From NCBI RefSeq assembly GCF_018323885.1, contig NZ_AP024585.1:2728001-2792000 (forward strand): 64,000 nucleotides of DNA. Direction: 5' to 3'. The position numbers and the translations under genes are program-made. Shown here in pieces: positions 41,505-50,666 of this stretch. The stretch's first letter is position 1, and each line of letters starts with the position of its first letter. Source of the DNA: Citrobacter amalonaticus (GTDB taxonomy: Bacteria; Pseudomonadota; Gammaproteobacteria; Enterobacterales; Enterobacteriaceae). Below the pieces are notes generated by a model, which was given only the letters and a program-made list of their open reading frames with translations, did no database searches and was not told the origin of the DNA.

Positions 41505-42171
41505 AGTGCAGACAGCACTGCTTGTATTTTTTACCGCTTCCACACGGGCATGGATCGTTGCGGCCGACTTTCACTTCCGCTTTCACTGGCACCTGCACTG
41601 GCGTTTCCTGCGGGTGCGCCATCCAGTATGCATGGAGATCCAACGCTGCCAGGCGGATCGCCTCAACGCTTTCTTCAAACGCTTCCGGGGTGAGTTTCTC
41701 AACCACCTCGAAATTCTCTTCTGTACCGTGCAACGCAATGGCGTCAAGAGCGGGTTTCAGTGTATCCGGTAGCGCGGACCAGTCGGAAAGCGCAACGCCG
41801 CGCATGTAGCCGAAGCACCACTCTTCCACGATGGTAATCTCACGACCTTCAATTTCGCGCAGACCAAACAGCGGTTCAAACTGTTCCGGGAAATCATTCA
41901 ACCGGTCAGCGGTGTCCGCCATATGCTGGAAAGCGAGATTCATAAAACGCGTCATCTCTTTTTCAGAGGACCAGCGCGGCACATATTGCGCCCCACCCCA
42001 TACGGCAACCAGCCACTGCTCTGGCTCAATTTCACGTGGTGAACTGAGTACAGCCGTCAGCAGTCCATCCAGTTCTGCCACGTCAAGAATGGCATGTTCG
42101 GTGTTGTACTTGGTCAGCACATCATCCAGCCACTCCAGTTCACTTTCGTTCAACGGTCCCGTTTTCATCAT
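41503..42171 (-). CDS. yecA: YecA family protein with SEC-C metal-binding motif
   Basis: 222 residues (221 from the second ATG, as in E. coli). An N-terminal UPF0149-type helical domain ([18 protein letters not shown]) is joined to a C-terminal SEC-C zinc/iron-binding motif, [18 protein letters not shown], with three Cys plus Cys/His ligands. In E. coli YecA has been tied to ribosomes and the Sec machinery. In E. coli the leuZ tRNA gene is the next upstream feature; here an approximately 9.5-kb accessory block intervenes. Confidence 0.95.
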   Translation of the reverse strand: MMKTGPLNESELEWLDDVLTKYNTEHAILDVAELDGLLTAVLSSPREIEPEQWLVAVWGGAQYVPRWSSEKEMTRFMNLAFQHMADTADRLNDFPEQFEPLFGLREIEGREITIVEEWCFGYMRGVALSDWSALPDTLKPALDAIALHGTEENFEVVEKLTPEAFEESVEAIRLAALDLHAYWMAHPQETPVQVPVKAEVKVGRNDPCPCGSGKKYKQCCLH

Positions 42172-42278
42172 ACTTGTCCTCGGTAAACACTCTCGCCAGC
42201 GGCTATCTTACATGGCGAACGAGGAAACGGATACTGATTGCCGCGTGGGACACCTCACATGGGCATCCATTCTCCTCA

Positions 42279-42743
42279 TCATTTCTTTCTGCAAAACAGA
42301 TACGGCACATTGGCGTTTGAAAAGACATACGCAGATTGATACTCATCCACGGTCAGGGTCAATTCACCACCTTTCTTCAAAAAGAATGGAGATAATATCT
42401 TTTCGAGTTTTTCATCCGTCACGGTATCGGAAAAGGTTTTGACAATGCGTACTGTATGTAAAATCCGCGTTCTGAACTGCTGGGTATAGTTAAAATAGAC
42501 CAGCCGATTGACATTAATCTTTGTCTCGCCATCCACTTTACCCGTAATGACGGCCAGCCCTTCTCGCTTGTGCATCTGATAGGAAACCACGCCAACGAAA
42601 CGGGCATCACCAACATTCCAGTCAGCATCACCAATACAATCCAGGTATGACGGTTTGAATAGCAGATATAACAGGTAAACACCGGAAATCACCGATGTGC
42701 TGAACAACCAAATCAGGAGTAATACAACCGTATTTTTACTCAT
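42279..42743 (-). CDS. FidL-like membrane protein, partner of a ToxR-type regulator
   Basis: 154 residues from the ATG that overlaps the regulator's stop as ATGA, so translation is coupled. One N-terminal transmembrane helix (VVLLLIWLFSTSVISGVYLL) is followed by a periplasmic domain of about 125 residues with two cysteines (LDCIGD and FCRKK at the end). The layout, a short single-pass protein directly downstream of a ToxR-like regulator, is that of FidL behind MarT in Salmonella SPI-3, and more broadly ToxS behind ToxR. The FidL label rests on architecture and context, not on an alignment. Confidence 0.65.
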   Translation of the reverse strand: MSKNTVVLLLIWLFSTSVISGVYLLYLLFKPSYLDCIGDADWNVGDARFVGVVSYQMHKREGLAVITGKVDGETKINVNRLVYFNYTQQFRTRILHTVRIVKTFSDTVTDEKLEKILSPFFLKKGGELTLTVDEYQSAYVFSNANVPYLFCRKK

Positions 42744-43513
42744 TGGAGTAAATTCCAGAAAAAATGAGATGAACAAAATGCCTCAGTGTCAGATCGAACA
42801 TCTTTGTTGCACACAAAAGCCACAGCACGTCCGGTTTTGGCGTAGTCAGAGAGAAAGATATAATTGTTGTCCTGGCAAAAGTTCGGATATTTTTTTATCA
42901 GCGCAGCGTAATTATCAGTGACCGACTGCGTCACTTCATAATAGACATGGCAGCGATTATCATTTTTCTTATCCATGTGCAGGGCCACAAAATTCTGAAA
43001 TGGCATTTTCAATCGATTCTGATACATAAACATGCAGTTTATTATCGTCACAATAAAGAAAAAGGATATTCCAATGCGTAGCCCGCGGGATTTGTTCGGT
43101 AGAATGCTTGCGGTGCATTCTTTTTCACTGGTTAGCGTTTTGATTGCTGAATTTTCAGAAATAGCAAGATTCTGAAGAGGAAACGGTTCAATCACAATAT
43201 CTGATGATAATGTTAGTCCTTGACGGGAAATAGTTTTTACCATATGTCTTGGTAATCCTATCTCTTCCAGTGTCTTACGTAATGTTAAAATAGTCTGATA
43301 AAACGTATTGGGCAGGGTCACAACATCACGCGCTTTCCAGCCTTCGTTTACCAGTTCTTTTTGCGCGATGACCCTACCCTGATTCAAAATAAGATAAAGG
43401 AAACATGCCGTGGCGGGTTGCTGTAAATAAACAACCTCTCCAGTTGATTGATTTTTCAGGCTTCTGGTCTGCGGATTGAACTCTACTGTTCCATTAATTA
43501 AGTACAATATCAT
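42740..43513 (-). CDS. ToxR/CadC-type membrane-bound transcription regulator (MarT-like)
   Basis: 257 residues from the ATG at 43513, preferred because AAAGGA lies 7 bases upstream; the ATG at 43519 is too near. Residues about 1-105 form a winged-helix DNA-binding domain of OmpR/ToxR type (YLILNQGRVIAQKELVNEGW, LPNTFYQTILTLRKTLEEIG). A single transmembrane helix covers about residues 148-166 (GISFFFIVTIINCMFMY). The remaining periplasmic domain of about 90 residues holds four cysteines that could sense redox or be clamped by the FidL-like partner. In Salmonella MarT activates the autotransporter gene misL; an autotransporter lies 3.5 kb away here. Confidence 0.78.
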   Translation of the reverse strand: MILYLINGTVEFNPQTRSLKNQSTGEVVYLQQPATACFLYLILNQGRVIAQKELVNEGWKARDVVTLPNTFYQTILTLRKTLEEIGLPRHMVKTISRQGLTLSSDIVIEPFPLQNLAISENSAIKTLTSEKECTASILPNKSRGLRIGISFFFIVTIINCMFMYQNRLKMPFQNFVALHMDKKNDNRCHVYYEVTQSVTDNYAALIKKYPNFCQDNNYIFLSDYAKTGRAVAFVCNKDVRSDTEAFCSSHFFWNLLQ

Positions 43514-43619
43514 CGCCATGTCCTTTGGATAATACCCGTTATCCCCCTAAAATGGTTCTTCATCACCATGTCGTCCCCTGGACATGTTGCCCAATGGAAT
43601 AATCGATAATTCTTAAAGC

Positions 43620-44132
43620 CTATGGCAAAAATGTGATACTGCGTTCACAGGAATATTTGGCTCTGAAGACGCACCAGTTGCGCATAACCTGAAGAAACAA
43701 TGCAATATTCTTCATATTCATTTTCCGCAACGCTCTTAACTGACTATTGCTGATAGCTCCCTCGCTGAGCAGCATGTTTCGTGCAATGGCGCGCTTTCCG
43801 AGTCCCGCCAGATAATATTCAATGATTATCCGTTCCCTGTTCGACAATGATCGGGTATGCAGAGGGATCCGCTTATTCTGCTTTAGCTGATCCAGTACGT
43901 AAAAGTACTCCGTTAAAGGCGCATTTCGGGTCAATGAATAGCATCGTAGTTGTGTAAAATGCGTTAACGTATCCATTGTATCCGCACGCAGACATTCAAT
44001 ACTGTTTGTAATATAAACAGTACCACCTCCTGGATCAAAAACAACAATCTCAGGTGATTTATCAAGACCAGTAAAGAACAGTATTTGCTGCAGACCAGCA
44101 ATAAAGTACTGATCATGTGAAAATATATGCAT
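43620..44132 (-). CDS. LuxR-family (GerE-type HTH) transcription regulator
   Basis: 170-residue protein with a C-terminal LuxR-type helix-turn-helix at about residues 97-150 (SLSNRERIIIEYYLAGLGKR, AIARNMLLSEGAISNSQLRA). The N-terminal half has no receiver signature, and the acidic phosphorylation pocket of FixJ/NarL regulators is not seen. It resembles the RcsA/FimZ/BglJ kind of enterobacterial regulators that control surface structures and often act in pairs. The surrounding sequence is AT-rich, in keeping with acquired DNA. Target genes unknown; the nearby autotransporter and the fimbrial operon are possibilities only. Confidence 0.75.
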   Translation of the reverse strand: MHIFSHDQYFIAGLQQILFFTGLDKSPEIVVFDPGGGTVYITNSIECLRADTMDTLTHFTQLRCYSLTRNAPLTEYFYVLDQLKQNKRIPLHTRSLSNRERIIIEYYLAGLGKRAIARNMLLSEGAISNSQLRALRKMNMKNIALFLQVMRNWCVFRAKYSCERSITFLP

Positions 44133-44497
44133 TATTCGTTAACTCCACTTGTAACAGCGATATTTCCAGGATTTGAAATTGCATGCTAAATTCATCTATT
44201 ACAACATTATATTTTTACCGTTTCCACAGAGTCGATTCCTTTCGCCTGGCGATACACTCCTGAAAATTAATTGAAAAATTCAAACAAAACCACAATAAAG
44301 ACAACTACCGTCTTTATGATATTGATTATTGCTGTAAATATCTTAAACTGTCATTTTAAATAGCCTTAAACGACCTTAAATGAAGAACATCAGACATCTC
44401 AAGTAAAAATCATGTTTGTAACCGTATGATTTACAATAAGATAAAACAAAAACATTAAACTGTCAGCACACAATAAAATCATATTAAAGGAATATTG
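44133..44497. other. AT-rich intergenic region upstream of the LuxR-type regulator
   Basis: About 365 bases, visibly AT-rich, carrying the promoters for the regulator on the left and the small reading frame on the right. No operator, repeat or gene was recognised. Confidence 0.45.
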
Positions 44498-44734
44498 ATG
44501 AGTGATGCAGTCCTGAGATCACCCGTCTCATGCAATGACGCCGGGATAAGCAGCCTGAGTTTCTCACTGACCATAAGAAGTTTAAATACGTTACTCATTC
44601 TTTACACCGAATGTTACTTACTAAAAATAATGTTATTTTCTTACCTGGATCGAGAAGCCTCCCCTCTGGAGAAACGCATTAACCACGTCGGAGTATTTAT
44701 AAAAAATGATAAAAAAATCTTTAAGGACATTTGA
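44498..44734 (+). CDS. Hypothetical small protein
   Basis: 78 residues from an ATG preceded by AAAGGA at a 6-base distance, which is the main argument that it is translated. The sequence starts MSDAVLRSPVSCNDAGIS and has one hydrophobic stretch (about LNTLLILYTECYLLKIMLF), possibly a membrane segment, then a basic tail. No family recognised. It lies in AT-rich DNA between a regulator and the RidA-like gene. Moderate chance that it is spurious. Confidence 0.3.
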   Translation: MSDAVLRSPVSCNDAGISSLSFSLTIRSLNTLLILYTECYLLKIMLFSYLDREASPLEKRINHVGVFIKNDKKIFKDI

Positions 44735-44830
44735 CCTTTTTTATTTCTCACCTTTGAAAGATCCCTTTATCATGAGAATGTCTGAGGCTAGTATGGTGAC
44801 AGAAACGACCCCATGTAAAACCAAAGGATA

Positions 44831-45205
44831 ATGACTTACATTATGACGACGATTACAAGGCATGAAATAAATGAAGACTGGGCGCTTGCCGGAATGGTTG
44901 AGGCTGGCGGTTTTATCTTTGTGAGTTACTGTGTTGGTAATATCGGACAACCCATTGAGGCACAAATCAATGGCGCGTTTGATAATCTGAGTGAAAGGCT
45001 AAGCACTATCGGCCTGACGCTGCAGTCAGTCGTGAAAATTGATGCGCTGTTCCGCGACGTGTGGGATATTCCGGTGATGGAGAACGTCATGAAGCAGCGC
45101 TTTGATGGCCAATTTCCGGCCAGAAAATCCATTCAGACTGAATTTGCTCATCGCGGAGGCACATCAGGAATGTTGTTTCAACTTGACGCCATTGCTTGCC
45201 GATAA
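44831..45205 (+). CDS. RidA/YjgF family protein
   Basis: 124 residues, or 120 from the second in-frame ATG at 44843; AAAGG lies 3 bases before the first ATG and 15 before the second, so the start is undecided. RidA-family proteins deaminate reactive enamines/imines such as 2-aminoacrylate. The family end pattern is visible: KIDALFRDVWDIPVMENVMK, the ARKSIQTEF segment, and FQLDAIA. The substrate-binding arginine that RidA has near residue 105 (R-x-x-x-E/Q) may be represented by AHRGGTSG, but this is uncertain. It lies beside a LysE-type exporter gene, convergent with it. Confidence 0.82.
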   Translation: MTYIMTTITRHEINEDWALAGMVEAGGFIFVSYCVGNIGQPIEAQINGAFDNLSERLSTIGLTLQSVVKIDALFRDVWDIPVMENVMKQRFDGQFPARKSIQTEFAHRGGTSGMLFQLDAIACR

Positions 45206-45317
45206 TATCCCATCCTATTACAGAGCGTTCTTGCGGCGTAATGAATAAACTCACCGCAAGAGCAATTCTCAGGAATAACCTTCCCACAGACATAGTATGC
45301 CATAGACCTGACTCGCG

Positions 45318-45938
45318 CTACCCACGCTGGGTTAACAATAAATTCACCGCCAGACTCACAAAACCACATGAAAACAGGATCCGTAGTCCCGACAAAATCA
45401 TCGGGTGGTTTAATACCTTCGTGCGCATAAAGGATGAAAAAACACCATACAACATGAACACGAGCAGCGTCATTAACATGAAGATCAGACTCAGTATTAA
45501 CATATCGGTTGCCGGTGCGGTTGATGTGGTTTGAATGAATTGAGGAAGGAAGGCCAAAAAGAACAGTGACAACTTGGGATTTAACAGATTGATAAATATT
45601 GCGTGCAGGATCACTTTTACCCTTGACTGAGAAATGTCGCAATCATCCGGTTGTAATGTTGATTTCTCTTTTATGATATTCCACGCCATATATAACAGCC
45701 ACACGACCCCGGCATATTTGATGACGGTAAACGCCATTTCACTGGAGTAGAAAATGGCGGCTAATCCCGTGATGGCGGCCAACATATGCGGAATAATCCC
45801 CAATGTACATCCCACGGCAGCCAGCAAACTCATCGCTGTCCCCCGCGACAGCCCCATCGCGATGGTGTAGATAGCACCGGTTCCCGGCGAAATAATCACA
45901 ATCAAAGAGGTTAATAAGAATTCGATACTGATTAGCAT
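45318..45938 (-). CDS. LysE/RhtB family amino-acid exporter
   Basis: Inner-membrane exporter of the LysE/RhtB superfamily, 206 residues from MLISIEFLLTSLIVIISPGT. The conserved SPGTGAIYTIAMGLSRGT motif and FINLLNPKLSLFFLAFLPQF (NPK in the second half) are present, with about six transmembrane helices. Members export homoserine, threonine, lysine, leucine or cysteine-like molecules; the substrate is not predictable. It follows the AraC-type regulator on the same strand, so the two may form one unit, and it faces the RidA-family gene. Confidence 0.86.
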   Translation of the reverse strand: MLISIEFLLTSLIVIISPGTGAIYTIAMGLSRGTAMSLLAAVGCTLGIIPHMLAAITGLAAIFYSSEMAFTVIKYAGVVWLLYMAWNIIKEKSTLQPDDCDISQSRVKVILHAIFINLLNPKLSLFFLAFLPQFIQTTSTAPATDMLILSLIFMLMTLLVFMLYGVFSSFMRTKVLNHPMILSGLRILFSCGFVSLAVNLLLTQRG

Positions 45939-46021
45939 GGCGTTATCTCTGGTAAACACAAAACAGGAGAGTCAGTGTTTATCAGGATACCCCTGCAGAT
46001 CTTGTAGAAAATTGCAGATGG

Positions 46022-46828
46022 TTAATCCACCATCGCGGAACGATATTGCCCCGGCGTGATGCCTGTCTGTTTCTGAAATGCATGAGTCAGATGGCTTTGA
46101 TCGGAAAAACCAGCCATTAATGCAACATCAACCGTTCTCTTGCCCTGTGCCAAGAGTTTTTTTGCCAGCCGAACTCTGGACTGTAAAAGATAAGCATGCG
46201 GCGTCATCCCCACCTCCCTGGAAAAACGGCGAATGAGCTGGAATCGGGAGATGTCACACAGACTGGCTAATCTTGTCAATGTCATGTTCTCCTCCGGGGC
46301 ATCATCAATGAACTCTTTTACCCGTCGTACTGTCGGAGAAGGCAGAATACGCGGTGCGGCAGAAAGGGTGTGGTGCCGTCCAGCCTGCATAAGGCAACGC
46401 ATGATCATCTCTTCAATCGCCATAGCATCAGGATCATCGGCAGCGAGCTGATGAAGAAACTGCCTAATCATCAGACCAAGAGTAGGATCGTTAGCCACAG
46501 GCTTCAGGGTTAAATCACCTGTGGGTATGTCGGTATTCCATTCTTTTATAAAGACGTCAGGATTGATATACAACATATGCCAGCCCCGCGGACCCGTAGC
46601 GGGGATCCCGTCGTGAATTTCGCCGGGATTGACCATGATGATATCCCCTGGTACCGCATTTACATTGCCGATATTACTCCATGAGCGATGGCTTCCCTGG
46701 ATGAAAACCCCAATGCCGAATTGATCATGAGAGTGACGAGGGAACGCGCGCGCTGAATATAACGACAGTATTTCAACATCAGGTATCACACGACGGTACT
46801 GCTTCACCTGATGAACGTCTTTTTTCAT
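46022..46828 (-). CDS. AraC-family transcription regulator
   Basis: 268 residues if started at MKKDVHQVKQYRRVIPD. A start at 46864 (MFISLHDHEKTT) is also possible and no ribosome-binding site decides. The N-terminal cupin domain shows AFPRHSHDQFGIGVFIQGSH and GDIIMVNPGEIHDGIPA, and the C-terminal double helix-turn-helix shows LASLCDISRFQLIRRFSREV and ALMAGFSDQSHLTHAFQKQT. This pattern is typical of AraC regulators next to LysE exporters. It lies directly upstream of the exporter gene on the same strand, so it probably controls it and perhaps the ridA-like gene. Confidence 0.88.
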   Translation of the reverse strand: MKKDVHQVKQYRRVIPDVEILSLYSARAFPRHSHDQFGIGVFIQGSHRSWSNIGNVNAVPGDIIMVNPGEIHDGIPATGPRGWHMLYINPDVFIKEWNTDIPTGDLTLKPVANDPTLGLMIRQFLHQLAADDPDAMAIEEMIMRCLMQAGRHHTLSAAPRILPSPTVRRVKEFIDDAPEENMTLTRLASLCDISRFQLIRRFSREVGMTPHAYLLQSRVRLAKKLLAQGKRTVDVALMAGFSDQSHLTHAFQKQTGITPGQYRSAMVD

Positions 46829-47009
46829 GGTCGTTTTCTCATGGTCATGGAGGGAGATAAACATCGATTCTCTCAAGATACCCTCTGAAACGAAGACAGA
46901 CGACCCATCTTTTGTAATTAGCTGGAACAGACTCGACTCAGGCCCGAATAAAAAAGGAGCAGATTTTACCCTGCCCCTCACCCTTCTCATGGAATATCCA
47001 GTCCCATGC

Positions 47010-50000
47010 TTACCAGTTGTATTTCACACCCACCATGCCCTGGGCATTGCTGTAGTGGTCGCTCCCCACTTGCCCGGAGATATTTCCCCAGACCGTCAAG
47101 CGAGAGGAGAGTTGTCCTTCCACACCAATTTTCAGTTCTGCCAAATCTTTTACTCCCTGGACGTCATTTGGCATCTCACCCATGGTCACTCGCGGGCTGT
47201 GTGAGTTGTGGATCCAGTTCGCTTCAACAAATGGCTGGATGCCTGCCATCTTGTCCTCTTCGACGGTGGGTTTACGATTGACGTATGCTCTGACACCCAG
47301 ACTGGTCATCAGATTACCAGTGCTATCCGCCTTCACCGGCGTGCCATTACGTTCCCGATGATCGTCCGCCTGCACATCCATCCAGACGATCTGAGCTTTG
47401 GGCTGGATCCAGTACGTCAATTGCTGACTTTCTGCAACCTTCAGGCTGTAACCCGCCTCAACCGCAGCCGTGATGCCTTTGGATTTATACGTTTCACTTG
47501 CCTGATACTGACCATTGACGGTGTTATCAAACCAGTTATAGAGCATCCAGGTGTCCACATAGCTTCCGGATTGATCAGGTTCGTTGGCATACCAGGTACC
47601 ATACAGACCCACACTGTAACCGTCGACCGAACCACGGGAATGATGGTTATTTAACGCTGATGTGGTGCGGCTACGGCTGTTGGCATAACCCGCCATTAGC
47701 CCAAGATGCCAGCGGTCCAGACCATCTGAACTCCACTGCGCCAGATCGCCGCCAAGTTGCAGCACATAACTATTGCTCTGGGTTTTTAACTGTTCGCTAT
47801 CGTCGTTAAAGCGCGTATGACTTCCCACGTTGCGTATCCACATGCTGGTAGTTTTACTCTCACCAGTTAGCGCATCGGTATACTGCGTTTCGCCAAGACG
47901 ATCGTGAAGCCGCGAAATGAACAGGGTATTGGCAGCCAGGTTATTAGCCAGATAACTGCCAAATTCCGGGCGAATCTGTGAAGGACCACCAGGGTGAACC
48001 GGTGCCTGCGGGATTTCTGGCGAAGCTGGCACGCCCGGGTCAACGGGGTCACTCAGCCCCCCAGTGCTGCTTAAATACCAGTTGCTGCCGCGCCGGATCA
48101 CATTGTAATCATACGCACCGGCAACAATGCGACTCTCTTTCTCGAAAGTCCCACTGGAGTTTCCTGCAACATTGACAATTTCAATCCCTTCGACCGTCTG
48201 CGCGCCCATGCCACCAATATTATTGATTGCCACCAACGTGTGGCCGGAGGTATTTCCCTCTACGATGAGTTTGTCCGTTGCGGAGTTATCCCCTCCGAGT
48301 ACAGTGTTCATCATCAGGGTGCCACCGCCGGTATAATCGCCTTCCACAGTCAAAGACTTAAACGCGCCAGTATTGCCCGGCGCCAGCATATTCACTCGCC
48401 CGCCCGACAGCGACAGGTTAGTGACATGCGAATTGCCAGTCATGTTCCATACCGCGCCGTTAGTGATATTCATGTCTACGACACCCTGGCTGGTCGACGT
48501 TGTTGTTGCGGTATAACTGGCCGCGGTTAACCAGGAGTTGGCATTATTGAGGGTCATATTCAGCGTACCGCCGTTTGTCGCCCCAATATCGCCGTCAATC
48601 TGAACGGTTCCGGTTTCTGATGTGTTCACATCAATCAGGCTTCCATCGCCTGATGAGAACAGCGACCAGGTTATCGCAGGATTATCATTGATAAATAACC
48701 CTTTCTGAATGTCCGCTTTGCCTCCGGCAAGAACTTCAATCCCGGAAATATACTCCGCCTGAGAACCTGAAGTGGAAACCGTCAGGTCATCCTGAAATTC
48801 AGCATAAGTCGTTTCTTCGGGACTGCCATAAAGATAGACACCCCGAGTTGTATCCACGCCGTTTAATACGGAAATAGACGTTCTCCCTTTGAAGAGGGCC
48901 TGACTTTCCCACAGGTAGAGTCCCGTGTTGTAATATCCCCCGTTGCTCTGGAGTTTGAAATCCGCATTGGCGATTAATGATGAGGTATCCATCAGCGCGA
49001 CGCCTCTAAGCCAGTGCCCATCTAACCATCCAAGATATTCGTGTTCATATTCACCACGCGTACCGAGTGGCGTCAGGTTTTCACCAATCAGGGTCGTGTC
49101 GCTGTTAAAGACAAAATCTGTCGAGTTAGCAGAAAGAATGTCCCCCCCAACATTGTCACCAAAAAGATTGTCTATATCTCCATGGACAATGGCTTCAATG
49201 AGCGTAGTGCCGGTGAAGGTGAAACGCGAGCGGGTGAGGTAATCGCTACTCACTCTGGATAAAATACCCTGGCTGCTTTTCAGATGGATGAAATTTGCTT
49301 CCAGATTCGCGCTGTTGACGACATTATTGGCCATCGGGTAATTAGCCGATCCTGCATCTCTCCCGACCATGATTGCAGATTCATTTGTATCAATCAGAAT
49401 GTTATCCGCCCTGACGTTCACTGAACTGCCCCCGGCTATTAATATCCCGATGCGTCTGTCAATCGAGTAACTCCCCGGATCGCCATCAACATTGATGTAA
49501 AACAGCCCTCCGTCAAAATTCAACTCTCCCCCATAAAGACCAATACCATGGCGGTGCGTAGAAACCTCATCGGCCAGAGGCACGAGCACAGAGAGATTGA
49601 TTTTATTTTCACCATCGCTCTCAAAATTTAGTACCCCTCCAGGCCCGGCGAAGAGGCCATAGATATCGGAATAGCTGTCTTTAACAACATTGCTGACAAC
49701 AACATTGCCTCCGGTAAAGGTCATCGTTCCGCTAAGTGTTCCTCTTTTCCAGGCATAAACCGCAGAACTGTTATCAACGGGATTATTATTAAACCCTATA
49801 ATGCTCAATGTCTTGCCCTGAGCAATGTCAATATTCATCCTGCCATTAGTCGTATTAAGTATTGAACGCTGGTAATAAAACATTCCGGTATATCCGCTAG
49901 CATCCAGCAACACATCACCCGCCGTTACGGTATGATCACCCGAAGCAATCTGGTTTATGCCGGTGGTGTAATTCCGGCTGACTAATTCTTCCGTGTAGAC

Positions 50001-50069
50001 AGGAAAAGCAACTATAACGGTACAACCTGAAGCTGCTAATAATATCTTTTTCAATATCCCTTGAATCAT
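47010..50069 (-). CDS. Autotransporter adhesin (type Va secretion)
   Basis: 1019-residue autotransporter. Signal peptide MIQGILKKILLAASGCTVIV to about residue 27, with AGGAGG before the ATG. The passenger, to about residue 670, is built of beta-helix-type repeats (many G-N-V and L-x-G-x-x rungs such as NITNGAVWNMTGNSHVTNLS). A proline-rich linker follows (DPVDPGVPASPEIPQAPVHP), then an autotransporter barrel of about 270 residues (TTSMWIRNVGSHTRF, GYSVGLYGTWYA) ending in the aromatic-terminal GMVGVKYNW that BAM recognises. The C-terminal third resembles AIDA-I/MisL/pertactin-type barrels. No protease triad or RGD motif noticed. Probably a surface adhesin. Confidence 0.9.
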   Translation of the reverse strand: MIQGILKKILLAASGCTVIVAFPVYTEELVSRNYTTGINQIASGDHTVTAGDVLLDASGYTGMFYYQRSILNTTNGRMNIDIAQGKTLSIIGFNNNPVDNSSAVYAWKRGTLSGTMTFTGGNVVVSNVVKDSYSDIYGLFAGPGGVLNFESDGENKINLSVLVPLADEVSTHRHGIGLYGGELNFDGGLFYINVDGDPGSYSIDRRIGILIAGGSSVNVRADNILIDTNESAIMVGRDAGSANYPMANNVVNSANLEANFIHLKSSQGILSRVSSDYLTRSRFTFTGTTLIEAIVHGDIDNLFGDNVGGDILSANSTDFVFNSDTTLIGENLTPLGTRGEYEHEYLGWLDGHWLRGVALMDTSSLIANADFKLQSNGGYYNTGLYLWESQALFKGRTSISVLNGVDTTRGVYLYGSPEETTYAEFQDDLTVSTSGSQAEYISGIEVLAGGKADIQKGLFINDNPAITWSLFSSGDGSLIDVNTSETGTVQIDGDIGATNGGTLNMTLNNANSWLTAASYTATTTSTSQGVVDMNITNGAVWNMTGNSHVTNLSLSGGRVNMLAPGNTGAFKSLTVEGDYTGGGTLMMNTVLGGDNSATDKLIVEGNTSGHTLVAINNIGGMGAQTVEGIEIVNVAGNSSGTFEKESRIVAGAYDYNVIRRGSNWYLSSTGGLSDPVDPGVPASPEIPQAPVHPGGPSQIRPEFGSYLANNLAANTLFISRLHDRLGETQYTDALTGESKTTSMWIRNVGSHTRFNDDSEQLKTQSNSYVLQLGGDLAQWSSDGLDRWHLGLMAGYANSRSRTTSALNNHHSRGSVDGYSVGLYGTWYANEPDQSGSYVDTWMLYNWFDNTVNGQYQASETYKSKGITAAVEAGYSLKVAESQQLTYWIQPKAQIVWMDVQADDHRERNGTPVKADSTGNLMTSLGVRAYVNRKPTVEEDKMAGIQPFVEANWIHNSHSPRVTMGEMPNDVQGVKDLAELKIGVEGQLSSRLTVWGNISGQVGSDHYSNAQGMVGVKYNW

Positions 50070-50666
50070 TTGTCTGTCCTCCTGATAAGCATTTTCATTG
50101 CCAGTGTCGCTGCGATAACGTTTTTCCCCAGAAAGAAAATTTCCCGGCTAATGATTTTAAATAAAACAATAACACTATCTCCTCACTACGATATATTTCA
50201 TCAATACCAGGTTCTTAATAACAGCGTATAACCTTGCTAATTAAGATAATTAGCATCCAATTCCCATTATTCCGATTTATTAAAAACCAATACTCCTGAT
50301 AAGAATTCTCTTTGTTTTTAAAAGAAATATTACTTTTCAGGCGTCATATAAAAGCCGGTAGAATATAAAATTAGATGCACAGAAAACCACCAAAACTGTA
50401 CGTTTCAGAATAATGGCCTTCATGTTAAATGATAAAATACTCTCGTAACATCAGATGATTTCATCTACTGAAAGATGAAGAATAGAAATCACCCGTATTA
50501 AATATAGCCAGAAAAATGCCAAATGTATAGAGCTATTTATTTGTGAAAATATCATTCTATTTTTATCATTGACTTGTTAAATAGGGACTGGATTATTCCT
50601 GGTTTTTTACAGACCCAATATATCTCTGTTGCGTATTATATTGACGCGCTTTGTTTGAAGTCCCCT
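50070..50666. other. AT-rich promoter region upstream of the autotransporter
   Basis: About 600 bases, strongly AT-rich, between the start of the autotransporter and the end of the esterase gene. It should contain the autotransporter promoter; the composition suggests H-NS silencing. No gene, tRNA remnant or clear operator was found. Confidence 0.5.
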
